DNA from: a virus | IMG/VR virus record: IMGVR_UViG_3300009104_001827 | Span: 62,001-126,000 of that record | DNA length: 64,000 bases | Reading direction: 5' to 3' (one strand) | Made by a program: the position numbers and the translations under genes | In this document: one piece after another, positions 8,668 through 17,892 of the stretch | How the letters are laid out: the number at the start of each line of letters is the position of its first letter | Position numbering within the stretch: the first letter of the stretch is position 1 | Notes under the pieces: generated by a model | Told to the model about the DNA's origin: nothing | Database searches by the model: none | Seen by the model: only the letters and a program-made list of their open reading frames with translations

Positions 8668-10902
8668 GTTGTTTTTTCTGTTATGGTCCGCTTACCAATG
8701 CAAATTGCGGAGGCTTCGTGTCGTGGGGCGTATTGCCGAAGACTTCTAAATGCACGTAAAATTTAGCGTGAGGGGTACCGCCTGAATCAATGTAGGGGCC
8801 TGGTAAAGTTATCGGATATCTCACAATAGCGAAATCGTATGGGGAGGACCCATCCTTCAATGGTCCTGCATGGTCAAACGAATCTGAAACATAGGACGTT
8901 ACTTCCCCTAAGGTAAAGACTCCTGTTGCTGCTTCCATTAGGGGTTCTCTATACGTGTCAGGTGGGTTGTTGCCCTGTTCTCCATCGCTCTCAAAGTAAA
9001 GAAATGATTCATCTATGATTGATCCTCTATTAATTGTTCTTGCGGAATAACTGCCATGATCGAGCCTTGTCCCGACAATTCTAAGTCTGTAATGTGTTCC
9101 GAGCAGATCATTATCAAATATCAAATGAAAATAATACGTTCCTCCTGAGGGTTGCTCAAAATAGTGAACCCCGGAGTATTCTTTCTTTGCTGAAGAGCTA
9201 TAGTCCAGGGTGAGTATCGTGGCGCCCGCTCCGTGTTGTGTCGCCTCGCTCGGAAGATAACCTCTCGTTTCAATATCCCCATAAGCGAGTAACTTTGCAG
9301 TTCCCGCCCAGGCTCCCCAGGGTCCCCCGGGAGTTCCGATTTTGACGTTGCCGTCGGACGTGATTGTCATAGAAGGATCGTCTTTGGTTCTATCTATACC
9401 AGTTGACCCGCTTTTTGTTCCTGTATAAAACTTAAAACCAAACCCGCCAACATTATCGATGCTTTCATAATAATTCGCGATTTTTGAAAACACAACATCC
9501 GTTTGACCAAAACCCAAAGAAATCTCTTGGTCGGCTACCACGCCTGGGTCGTCCACGGTTAATGCTAGGGCAATTGGGCTTGTATTCTCAGGGCCAGCGA
9601 CAATGCTGGTTTTGAAATTAGGACTCTTAGTCCCGATTCCGACGTTGCCGCTTTCATCAATAACAAATTCCTCGGTGGTTGCATCAGTTCCATAGACGGC
9701 AAATCTACTTGTTCCGTCAACTAACCCAATCCATTTACTATTAATGTCAGTATCGGTAAACTGAATCAGTGGAGACGCCCCGTCATTCTCGACTTGTATA
9801 CTCCCCTTTACATCCAAAGTGTGTGATGGCGAAGAAGTCCCGATTCCGACGTTGCCGGTAGATCTCTCTAGAAATAACTGGTCGTACCAGCCTCCTATCG
9901 CAGGGTACGGTGCCCCGCTGTTCGCTTCGGTGGTTGAAACGAATCTTGTAAAGTTAAGGTTTCTGTCTGCTCCCCCGTCGAACTGGAGCCTCATCCATTC
10001 CCCGTGGACTGAATTGCCAAAGCCAAGTTCCGCGTGATCGTCGTGATGTATGTGAATGCCAGACCCATGAACATCTAGTGGGGCATCTGGCGAATCAGTC
10101 CCAATTCCGACGTTGCCGTTGTGTTTAATTGTCATTCGGGTGGCTGCCGCACTCACAAGCGTGATCTCTCCGCCGCTAGTATAATCTCCATCCCCTACAG
10201 AGGCATCCAAATAGAAGTTATTAGAATCTTCAACTGTTATAACAAAGGTTCCGTTTGCCGCTTCATTCCCTTGAACCCCTGCGATTTTAACTCTGTTTCC
10301 TGTACTTAACCCGTGGTTTGCGGCAGTAATTTTAATATGCGAAGTATTGGTTGCGTTCGTTAGCGCCATTGGGCCGCCACTGTTCCATTGGTCGGTGTTA
10401 TTCTCGTTAGTTGTCGTAAGAAATTCGATTGTTCCGTCATCGGCGCCAGACTGGCCCTGCGCCATCCCTCCGCCTTTGCACCCCATTCCGATCGCAGCTA
10501 CAATATCTGGGTCTTCGCTTTGCCCCCAATTCATCGGGGAGCAGTTAATGTATTTAAAGATGTTTCCGCCCACCCCATCAACAGGAGCGCTGCCCGCTTG
10601 GTATCCGCCAAGCCAAATGTTGTCTATTGCTGCGTCTCCAAAAACCTGTAGTGTTTTTTGTGGATTCGGGGTCCCGATTCCGACATTGCCGTCAGTGTCT
10701 ACGGTGAATCCGTTTGGATTTGTTGTTATTCCACCGCCATCATTATATATACCGACTCCAAGATGAAATCCATTACTATCCGCACCCATCCACGCAGAAC
10801 CTGTATTGGTGTTTGATCTTCCCAATTTGAGTTGACGACCAGTATCTTTTCCTTCTAGATCTAATAAAGTGTCTGGCCCAGAAGTCCCGATTCCGACGTT
10901 GC
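7014..10902. repeat. Near-identical ~20-bp repeats encoding 'NVGIGT' in two fibre genes
   Basis: The plus-strand 21-mer AGTCCCGATTCCGACGTTGCC, or a variant with one or two changes, recurs at 7014-7035, 7254-7275, 7572-7593, 7797-7818, 9629-9649, 9836-9856, 10096-10117, 10671-10690 and 10883-10902, with partial copies near 8027 and 11144. It encodes G-N/K-V-G-I-G-T in the minus-strand fibres. Identity at the DNA level, beyond what the protein requires, points to recent duplication or gene conversion between the two genes. Confidence 0.85.
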
Positions 10903-13000
10903 CTGTATTATCTATCCAGACCCGCTCAGCACCTGCCGTCCTAAAAGAAAGATCGTCTTCATTGTGATCGTAGGTTATCCCTCCACGGAATCTATCTGAA
11001 ATACCTGCTCCAGAGTTCGTGCCGTCTGCGAAATATAAATTTCCGCGAGAGGTTGATTCGCTGGCAATCGTTATTCCCGCACCCGTGTCAGTACCCTTTA
11101 CTACAAGCTCTCTCGCCTCACCATCATAACTTCCGGGCGAATCAGTTCCGATGCCGACTTTGCCCGCCACCGTCATCGATGTGCCTGTATCTGCTGGCTT
11201 TAAATAGTATGGTGAGTACCCGGACTCAGTACCTGTCCAGTTAACGTTGCGAGACCCATAAAAAGTATCTGCAAAGAGCGCGTCGCCGGGTTCTGTGTTG
11301 GGGGTATTGGCGTTCCAGGCAATCGTTACTCCTGTAGGTGTATTCCAGAATTTATATTCATCGGAATTACTCCAGTTCACCCCGGTCGCAATTCTTTTGG
11401 TACCTGAAGATAGAGAGGTAATCTTTACTCTCACTCCGGCGTAATTTTTAAGATCTAAATAGACGGGTAACACCGCGACATCATATGCCCCGATATTTAC
11501 CGTGCTATCGCTAATGTCGCTGTCTCCGGCCTTGGGCAGGCGAATTCTAAAAGAACCTGCGTTTGGAACTGAATGTGATTCTAAAATCTTAAGCGCATAG
11601 TCCCTGCTGCCGGGGTCATCTAAGTCGCCGCCGGCTGTACTTCCATCATTTGCCGTATCTAAAAATGTATGACACAGGCTATATTTTACATATTCGCCTG
11701 CGTTCTGGTAGTCTGACCAAACTTCAATGATGAAGGCCGAGCCTTCATCTCCAGTTGATTCGTTGTCGTCGTCTATCTCCGTTGGGTATGTAAACTCAAG
11801 GATTTTATATTCCTTTGAGGTATTGGTGACTTTAATATATCCCGAATATAAGACTTCTTCGCCAGCAATACTAAGCATGTCTCCGCCCAGGGTTAGCTGT
11901 CCGTCAATTGTAAGGTTTCCACCCGTAAGTCCCGAGCCTGGATCGTTCTGTTGTAAAAATGCATGGCCGTATTGGTCTAGCGTGAAAAACGATGTATTTC
12001 TCGTGCCCAGCGTTAAGCTATGCGCAGTCGTTGTTCCTATGTCTAGGGTATCTGTTGTCGCATTAATGTTTAACTTACCCTCGATGTTTTCGCTTCTATC
12101 CGTAAGCATGAGGTTAACCTTCTCGTCCCCTGAGATCTCAACGTGACTCGTACTGTTAGTATAGGAGCGATTCACCTTGCCCATCGTTATGCCAGCATTA
12201 GGCGTAACCTTAAATTGAATGTCTGTCCCCCAGGTCGCTGAGTCGACAGATTTGATTTCAATGCCCGCTGTATCTGGGTTGCTAATTAATAGCCGGTTGT
12301 CGGCGCTATATGAAATTGTCGCCCCACTGTCGTCCGAGGAATCACTTGCAAGCGAACCTATTCCATAATCTCCAGAACTATCCTGAAAGAAAATGGATGT
12401 ATCGTTCGCTAATAGCATGTTCCTTGTTAGCTGTAGTTGCTCTTCCGGAAGAATTGTAAGATTTGCCGTACCGGTACCCCCTTGCGCTCCTGCAGTGACA
12501 GTAAAAACCTCACCGATAGTATTGGAGGGTGACCCAAAGACTGTAAAGTCTGTGTCGGCCCCACCTGCACCATCATTGATTGAGGCAATGGTATATGTTT
12601 TGCCTTCAGTCAGGTTGCCCGCAGAGACGATAGGGCCTCTCCCCATGCCTATTCCGACGTTTCCTCCATGGGGATTGTCTCCGCGAATGTAAAGTACTGA
12701 GGCGTCATCATCTTGAATATCTAATATTGCCTCTTGTCCTTTTTGGTTGATGACCACGGCGGGACCCGTCCCGTCATTTGTAACTAAAAGCTGTTCTGAG
12801 GTTTGGGTATCTGTATCAAGAATTGTATGTGTGCCCTCGACTAAAAGTTCGGGAACCCTTAATTTGGTCTTAATTGAAAATTCGTTCCCTGCGGTAGACG
12901 AATCGCTAGAATCTCCCGTATATTGAAAAGGGGAATCTCCGAGCTCTTCGAATGTATTATCTGCCTTTTTTCTTACTAAATATATATCGTTTGTGGCCAT
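8681..13000 (-). CDS. Large 'VGIGT'-repeat tail fibre protein (1439 aa)
   Basis: Starts 'MATNDIYLVRKKADNTFEEL'. Residues about 128-181 carry a ~50-residue module ('GKTYTIASI', 'DTDFTVFGSP', 'GTGTANLT') also found in the 440-aa and 3810-aa proteins of this window. Residues about 550-1260 contain many 'NVGIGT..P' blocks. Residues about 887-955 hold another common phage module ('ANHGLSTGNRVKIAG', then 'ANGTFVITV'). The final ~180 residues look like a distinct beta-rich domain ('GGTYYFHLIFDNDLLG') with no S74 chaperone. It is the middle gene of the leftward fibre run, 27 bases after the 1594-aa fibre. It is a structural fibre by composition and neighbours; its position in the virion is unknown. 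AGGTG lies 13 bases before the ATG, a poor Shine-Dalgarno candidate. Confidence 0.8.
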   Translation of the reverse strand: MATNDIYLVRKKADNTFEELGDSPFQYTGDSSDSSTAGNEFSIKTKLRVPELLVEGTHTILDTDTQTSEQLLVTNDGTGPAVVINQKGQEAILDIQDDDASVLYIRGDNPHGGNVGIGMGRGPIVSAGNLTEGKTYTIASINDGAGGADTDFTVFGSPSNTIGEVFTVTAGAQGGTGTANLTILPEEQLQLTRNMLLANDTSIFFQDSSGDYGIGSLASDSSDDSGATISYSADNRLLISNPDTAGIEIKSVDSATWGTDIQFKVTPNAGITMGKVNRSYTNSTSHVEISGDEKVNLMLTDRSENIEGKLNINATTDTLDIGTTTAHSLTLGTRNTSFFTLDQYGHAFLQQNDPGSGLTGGNLTIDGQLTLGGDMLSIAGEEVLYSGYIKVTNTSKEYKILEFTYPTEIDDDNESTGDEGSAFIIEVWSDYQNAGEYVKYSLCHTFLDTANDGSTAGGDLDDPGSRDYALKILESHSVPNAGSFRIRLPKAGDSDISDSTVNIGAYDVAVLPVYLDLKNYAGVRVKITSLSSGTKRIATGVNWSNSDEYKFWNTPTGVTIAWNANTPNTEPGDALFADTFYGSRNVNWTGTESGYSPYYLKPADTGTSMTVAGKVGIGTDSPGSYDGEARELVVKGTDTGAGITIASESTSRGNLYFADGTNSGAGISDRFRGGITYDHNEDDLSFRTAGAERVWIDNTGNVGIGTSGPDTLLDLEGKDTGRQLKLGRSNTNTGSAWMGADSNGFHLGVGIYNDGGGITTNPNGFTVDTDGNVGIGTPNPQKTLQVFGDAAIDNIWLGGYQAGSAPVDGVGGNIFKYINCSPMNWGQSEDPDIVAAIGMGCKGGGMAQGQSGADDGTIEFLTTTNENNTDQWNSGGPMALTNATNTSHIKITAANHGLSTGNRVKIAGVQGNEAANGTFVITVEDSNNFYLDASVGDGDYTSGGEITLVSAAATRMTIKHNGNVGIGTDSPDAPLDVHGSGIHIHHDDHAELGFGNSVHGEWMRLQFDGGADRNLNFTRFVSTTEANSGAPYPAIGGWYDQLFLERSTGNVGIGTSSPSHTLDVKGSIQVENDGASPLIQFTDTDINSKWIGLVDGTSRFAVYGTDATTEEFVIDESGNVGIGTKSPNFKTSIVAGPENTSPIALALTVDDPGVVADQEISLGFGQTDVVFSKIANYYESIDNVGGFGFKFYTGTKSGSTGIDRTKDDPSMTITSDGNVKIGTPGGPWGAWAGTAKLLAYGDIETRGYLPSEATQHGAGATILTLDYSSSAKKEYSGVHYFEQPSGGTYYFHLIFDNDLLGTHYRLRIVGTRLDHGSYSARTINRGSIIDESFLYFESDGEQGNNPPDTYREPLMEAATGVFTLGEVTSYVSDSFDHAGPLKDGSSPYDFAIVRYPITLPGPYIDSGGTPHAKFYVHLEVFGNTPHDTKPPQFALVSGP

Positions 13001-13027
13001 CTTATTGTATTACACCTATTTTAAATA

Positions 13028-16000
13028 TTACCATTGACTTATTGGAAATCTTTTCCACGCTACTAGACTATTGTTGGTTCCATCGCTATCCTGTATGCAG
13101 ATATATATGAAGCTGTCATTGTAGATTAGCGTGCCTTTGTCTCCCGCCGAATATGTATGTGCCGGTTCTACTACCGTGTGTCCATCATGATCGTCCCCAA
13201 TCTTTGGAATGACAGGGTAAGTTTCAAATACATCGGTCGCAAAAAGCTTACCGGAAATTTTCACATCACCGGCAACATGTAGTTTAAATTTATCTTGGGT
13301 AACCGGAGATAGATCCACCGAATTAACATTAATTCCAACGTTCGCATCAGCGGAGAATAAAACATCATTTCCTGCTGGCGCACCAGTGTTCGGGTGCGTA
13401 TTGGTCGTACCCTCAAAGGTTACGAGTTTCTTGTCTCCAGCTCCGATCATTACGCCCTTGCCTACGGTACTGGACGTGATCGCTAAATCCTGGCCAGAAC
13501 TCTGAATATAGCCGAGGCTTGTCCCGTATAGACCAAGATAGGATGCGCTTAGATTTTCAGAGTGACCTATTTGAAGGTGGTCCGTCCCGCCCCTCTTTTG
13601 CAGCTGAAGCGTGGCCCGCTGATCTTGAGGGCCGGTCACATCAATCCATTCGGGCTCGCCCTCGTTGCCTTGAGTTGAGCCGGGTCCCCAATTTGCCGTA
13701 CCTGGCGCAGAGTGGTCGTGGTCGCCGGCCCAGTATGAAGTGCTGTCGCCGTCTTGACTTCCATTCTTTCTCCACGATTTTCCGTCGTATTGAACATAGG
13801 TCGGTGAATCCGTGTCTTCGTCGTCATAATACGCGATTAACGCATCGTAATTAGGTAGTCCGTTCGGATCAACGCCTCCGGCGGCATGAATCCTTAATCC
13901 TTCATTTCTATCTACAGACTGCTCGACTGTAAGTGGAAAAACTGGCTCGTCGGTTCCAATGCCTACATCGCCTTCTTGGGTTATATGAAAATTGTTTGTG
14001 GTTGTTGCTCCCTCTGTATGTCCAATACTTAATATTTCTAGTGTGTCACTCGGGTCTGTTGGGCTATTCTCGTTCTGAAAAACTTTGAAGTGTCCGTTTA
14101 GCCCAGTTCTTGTTCCCAGTACTAGGTTGTCTTTTACTGTTGCGTCTCCCGCGACATCAAGTAGAGTGCCCGGCGTCGGCGTTCCGATTCCAAATTTTCC
14201 CGCGCCATTAATGAAAGAGTCTAGTGTTGTGTCTAGGGCTATTTTTTCCGCGAGACCACCAGCGTCGTCTGCCAATGCAAGTCTAGACCTTGAGCTGAAT
14301 GTTTGGATTTTTGCAAGCGAGGTTGCTACTCCTGCGTCTGTCAGCAGTAGGTTTCCTTCAATCTCTAGCTTGGAGTTTGGTGAAGTTGTGCCTATTCCAA
14401 CGTTGCCCGAGTCTAAGATTGTGACCGCCGTTGTGTCTGTAACTTTAGATACTGCCTCAATCGAATGAGTGGAGAACATGGTCATAAGTATGACAAAGTG
14501 TGGGTTGGTTGATGGCGACGAGTTCGCTACCGTTTTCTCTTCTCCCATGACACGGATTTTGTCTCCGACATTCAGGAGGCTAGCTATGTTCTCTCCATAA
14601 AGCATATTGAGCGCGGAGACCCCTGTTGTCGCCCCCGTATTCCAGTCGCCAATTAGTTCGGTGCTTGTTGACCAATTATCTGTGCTCTGAGCGCCCACTC
14701 CGGGGTAGGTGGCGGTTCCGCCGTCTGTTCTTTCCCAGCGGTTCGTTCCTGAGTTCCAAAATATGTAGTCTGGGTCACCTGCCGTCAACCGGAAGTAAAG
14801 CGGCTTACCGTTGACGTAATTGTCTTCAGGGATTGGATCCGCCAACAGGACATATGTCAACCCCTCTAGGGTGACCGAATAATATTCTGGGATTTCCGCA
14901 ACAAGCGGCCCACTGTTTCCTTGAAGCTGATCTAACGCTGAGCTTTTGAACTCAAGCCCTTTATTCGCTGCGGTACCTTTGGTTCCTGTGATTAATCTTT
15001 TTGTTCCGGTATTGTTTTCTAAAATTATTCCGTGCTCTTCGTCCGCACTTTCTTTGATGTGAAGATTTTCTTCTGGCAAAGAGGCGCCGATTCCGATGTT
15101 TCCGTTAGGTATAACGGTTAAATGTTTAGTAAAAGAGGAGGTAACCCTGCCAATGTCCAAATGCCCGTTGGAGTCGGAGCAAAACCTCCAATTGCTGCCA
15201 TCGAACGCACCTCCGCTAGAGGTGTTATTTAGGTAGAAGCTTGTTCCTTGAGAGGCATCTGATTCCACTTGAAGATCTCCGTCTGGATCGCTGGTTCCAA
15301 TACCTACACTGCCTCCTGGGAATATTGTTTTCGTTGTGCTACTGCCGCCTAAGAATAGTGGGACCCCGCCGCGAACGGTGTCTTGCGAAGCAATGTAAAC
15401 CCCCGCCGGAGGATCGTTGTTCGATGCCGAGGTATATTCTCCTATTAAGGCATCTCCGGTTCCTCCGTATATTATCGAACTGGAATCGGAAGTTTTACCC
15501 ACTCTTAAATATCCTTCTACATCTAATGATTGTCTCGGGGCAAGCACTCCTATTCCTATCTCTCCGCCATCCTCAATGGTTATTCCCTTTGGGGATGCGT
15601 CGCCTGCAATATTCAATCGGGCCTTATTGTTGTCGTTGTCATAGCTTAGTATGACCCTTTTGTCTGCCGCAGTTGCGCTGCCGACAGATAATGTAGAAAG
15701 TCCTGTGGTTACTCCCTCCCCTATGATCGCATCCGCCTTTATGGAAACCGCATCATTAAAGGTGGACTGGCCTGAAACATTCAAGGACTGCTTTAGGGTT
15801 GAATCTCCTTCAACATTTAAGGTTCCCTTTAGGTCTGAATATCCCTCAACTATTAAATTGGAGTCTAGTGATGTCTTGTAATCATCAACATTATGAAGGG
15901 TATTGTCTGCCCAGGGACTCGTGGCGCTTCCCGTTCCGCCTGAGAAGTCTGCCCCCGTTACGGCTCCCGAGTTGGTAAGATTAAATGTGACCGTGTGATT

Positions 16001-17812
16001 CGTTGTATCCCCTGCCGTCGCAGTTGTGATGTTAACATTTTCCTGGCTGGAGCTTGCCTCAAAGTTGGGGTGCCCATTAATCTCTGCCGCTAAATTTGTT
16101 GCAGTCGCGCTATCATCTGCGCCTATAGCGAAACTATTCGTACCTGCCACGGCCGTGAAAGTGGCGCCACCAAACTGAATTGTATCTCCCGATACTAAAT
16201 TGTTTGGCTGGGCAATTGTAAGTTGCGTGGTAGCCTTGGTTGACGCAACCCCGGGCTCATCGGAGGTAAGGGTGGGGCCTGAAGCCTTCCACGCCTTTGC
16301 AGAGCCGTCGTCCGGCCACTTGACCTCGGCACCCTGAGCGTATGGTGCAGCGTTGCTCCAAGCTGTCAGCCCGTCGGGAGAAACTCCTTCTTGGAATTTA
16401 ATATTAAAAATATCACCTTTAACCGTCAAGTTCTTTTGTATGGTAACATCTTCTTTGAAGGTTGCGACACCGTCCACTATAAGTGTGCCACCTAGGCCTG
16501 TATTCTCGGAAACCTGAAGCTCGTCATTGGCGTAAAGAGCTGAATCTACGTTAACCTCTCCGTCGACCTGGAGATCTGAACTCATTTCGCAGTCGCCCAC
16601 TAAATAACTTTTTTGATTTACATTAAGCTGATCCGCAACTACAAGACTAGAGTCAAGTGAAGTGTCTCCTTTTACAGTAAGGTTTCTCCCTATCGTAAGG
16701 TCTTTGTTCGCATTGACAATTAATCCTGCTCCGGTTCCAACTTTCGTGTCTGTACCATCTCCCCAAATTAAGTCGGCGGTAGTGGTTTTTAATGCACTCG
16801 TATCGGATATGGAGACATGGCCATCAATGGTTACCTGTTCGGTTTGGTCTTCTGTATTAACGCTTAGCTTGCCAACAAGAAAGGTGTCTTTCTCTGACTT
16901 GAGGTCATTTTTGAGAAAAGACTTCCCGTCTACTATTATTGTTCCCTTGGGTTGCCCCGCAAAGGAAACACTTTCGGCTCCTACATGTAAATTGGAATCA
17001 AATTGTGTGAGATATTGGTCTACGTCGTGGAGGGTATTATCTATCCAGGGGGAAACTGCGCTCCCGGCGCCGCCTGTAAAGTCAGTTTTACTCCACGCCG
17101 AAGCGTCCGCGTAAAGCGTGATAACTGTATTTCCTGTAACTCCTGCCGTAACCTGAGCAATATTAACATTGGCGCCATCTGATGTGGCTGCGAACGCAGC
17201 ATGAGCATTAATTGCAGTAGCAATATTCGTTGCTGTTGCGTCGTTTGTTCCCCCAATGGTCCAATCTGTTCCTTCGACAAAATTGACCACATTTGAAGCT
17301 GCGTCAACAAGCGCTATACTGTCGTTATTAACTATTAGGTTATACTGAGCGACGGTTACTTGTCCCGCCGCCGCAACACTCGCAACCCCGGGCTGGTCAT
17401 CCGCTCGAGTCGCTGCTGAAGCCTTCCAGACTTTTCCTGCGTGGGTGACCTCGTCATTTGTATTGTATACGGCAGCAGACCAGGGGCTTAAGTTTGGATT
17501 GTCTGGGGCCGTGCCTGCCTCAAATTTTAAATTAAATATATCACCTTTAACTGTTAAATGTCCGTCTATGCTGACATCCGATTCAAAGACCGCATTATCC
17601 TCAAAGGTTTTTGCTCCACCTATGGACTGTGTTCCGGTAATAAGTACCGAATGATCCAAGATGGAGGTCTTGAAATTTTTATACTGTATTGTCTCATTTT
17701 TTACCTTAGACCTGGCTAGCAGGAGCATGGCTGCATCATCTGCGTTTTGTGAAGCGCCGTCTGAAAGTAAAGAGGTCTTTTCGTCTAAATCTGAAATTCT
17801 ACTATTTGGCAT
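13028..17812 (-). CDS. Large tail fibre with duplicated carbohydrate-binding-like module (1594 aa)
   Basis: The start is set at ATG 17812 ('MPNSRISDLDEKTSL') because this N-terminus matches that of the 918-aa spike; a GTG 12 codons upstream also keeps the frame. After the attachment segment comes 'TGTQSIGGAKTFED', the phage-fibre motif of the QTI-x-GAKTF type. Two similar ~180-residue units follow at about 90-280 and 466-648. Each has a Trp module ('W....Y....EV', 'VWKAS') and a second module ('DDSATATNLAAEINGHPNF' in unit 2). 'VGIGT..P' blocks fill about 770-1340. The C-terminus ends 'FIYICIQD....WKRFPISQW', a frequent short fibre terminus. No S74 domain. It is the first gene of the three-fibre leftward run. 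No Shine-Dalgarno sequence is seen. Confidence 0.8.
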   Translation of the reverse strand: MPNSRISDLDEKTSLLSDGASQNADDAAMLLLARSKVKNETIQYKNFKTSILDHSVLITGTQSIGGAKTFEDNAVFESDVSIDGHLTVKGDIFNLKFEAGTAPDNPNLSPWSAAVYNTNDEVTHAGKVWKASAATRADDQPGVASVAAAGQVTVAQYNLIVNNDSIALVDAASNVVNFVEGTDWTIGGTNDATATNIATAINAHAAFAATSDGANVNIAQVTAGVTGNTVITLYADASAWSKTDFTGGAGSAVSPWIDNTLHDVDQYLTQFDSNLHVGAESVSFAGQPKGTIIVDGKSFLKNDLKSEKDTFLVGKLSVNTEDQTEQVTIDGHVSISDTSALKTTTADLIWGDGTDTKVGTGAGLIVNANKDLTIGRNLTVKGDTSLDSSLVVADQLNVNQKSYLVGDCEMSSDLQVDGEVNVDSALYANDELQVSENTGLGGTLIVDGVATFKEDVTIQKNLTVKGDIFNIKFQEGVSPDGLTAWSNAAPYAQGAEVKWPDDGSAKAWKASGPTLTSDEPGVASTKATTQLTIAQPNNLVSGDTIQFGGATFTAVAGTNSFAIGADDSATATNLAAEINGHPNFEASSSQENVNITTATAGDTTNHTVTFNLTNSGAVTGADFSGGTGSATSPWADNTLHNVDDYKTSLDSNLIVEGYSDLKGTLNVEGDSTLKQSLNVSGQSTFNDAVSIKADAIIGEGVTTGLSTLSVGSATAADKRVILSYDNDNNKARLNIAGDASPKGITIEDGGEIGIGVLAPRQSLDVEGYLRVGKTSDSSSIIYGGTGDALIGEYTSASNNDPPAGVYIASQDTVRGGVPLFLGGSSTTKTIFPGGSVGIGTSDPDGDLQVESDASQGTSFYLNNTSSGGAFDGSNWRFCSDSNGHLDIGRVTSSFTKHLTVIPNGNIGIGASLPEENLHIKESADEEHGIILENNTGTKRLITGTKGTAANKGLEFKSSALDQLQGNSGPLVAEIPEYYSVTLEGLTYVLLADPIPEDNYVNGKPLYFRLTAGDPDYIFWNSGTNRWERTDGGTATYPGVGAQSTDNWSTSTELIGDWNTGATTGVSALNMLYGENIASLLNVGDKIRVMGEEKTVANSSPSTNPHFVILMTMFSTHSIEAVSKVTDTTAVTILDSGNVGIGTTSPNSKLEIEGNLLLTDAGVATSLAKIQTFSSRSRLALADDAGGLAEKIALDTTLDSFINGAGKFGIGTPTPGTLLDVAGDATVKDNLVLGTRTGLNGHFKVFQNENSPTDPSDTLEILSIGHTEGATTTNNFHITQEGDVGIGTDEPVFPLTVEQSVDRNEGLRIHAAGGVDPNGLPNYDALIAYYDDEDTDSPTYVQYDGKSWRKNGSQDGDSTSYWAGDHDHSAPGTANWGPGSTQGNEGEPEWIDVTGPQDQRATLQLQKRGGTDHLQIGHSENLSASYLGLYGTSLGYIQSSGQDLAITSSTVGKGVMIGAGDKKLVTFEGTTNTHPNTGAPAGNDVLFSADANVGINVNSVDLSPVTQDKFKLHVAGDVKISGKLFATDVFETYPVIPKIGDDHDGHTVVEPAHTYSAGDKGTLIYNDSFIYICIQDSDGTNNSLVAWKRFPISQW
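15870..17550 (-). repeat. Tandem duplication of a two-module unit inside the 1594-aa fibre
   Basis: Unit A (about 17550-16990) and unit B (about 16430-15870) encode the same series of elements: 'GDIFNLKF' or 'GDIFNIKF', a Trp module ending 'PGVAS', a beta module with 'ATATN' and 'IN.H..F', then 'F.GG.GSA.SPW.DNTLH.VD'. Protein similarity is high while DNA has drifted, so the duplication is older than the 20-bp repeats. Confidence 0.75.
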
Positions 17813-17892
17813 AACGATTGGGGAACTAAAGTTCTCTATATTATACACATAAAAAACGGCATGAAGATTTTTTTGTTAGTGTAAGTAGGAGT

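Noticed and set aside
17840-17845. TATAAT box on the minus strand upstream of the 1594-aa fibre
   Set aside because: No acceptable -35 element at 16-18 bases and no extended -10; not enough to call a promoter, though transcription must start somewhere in this gap.
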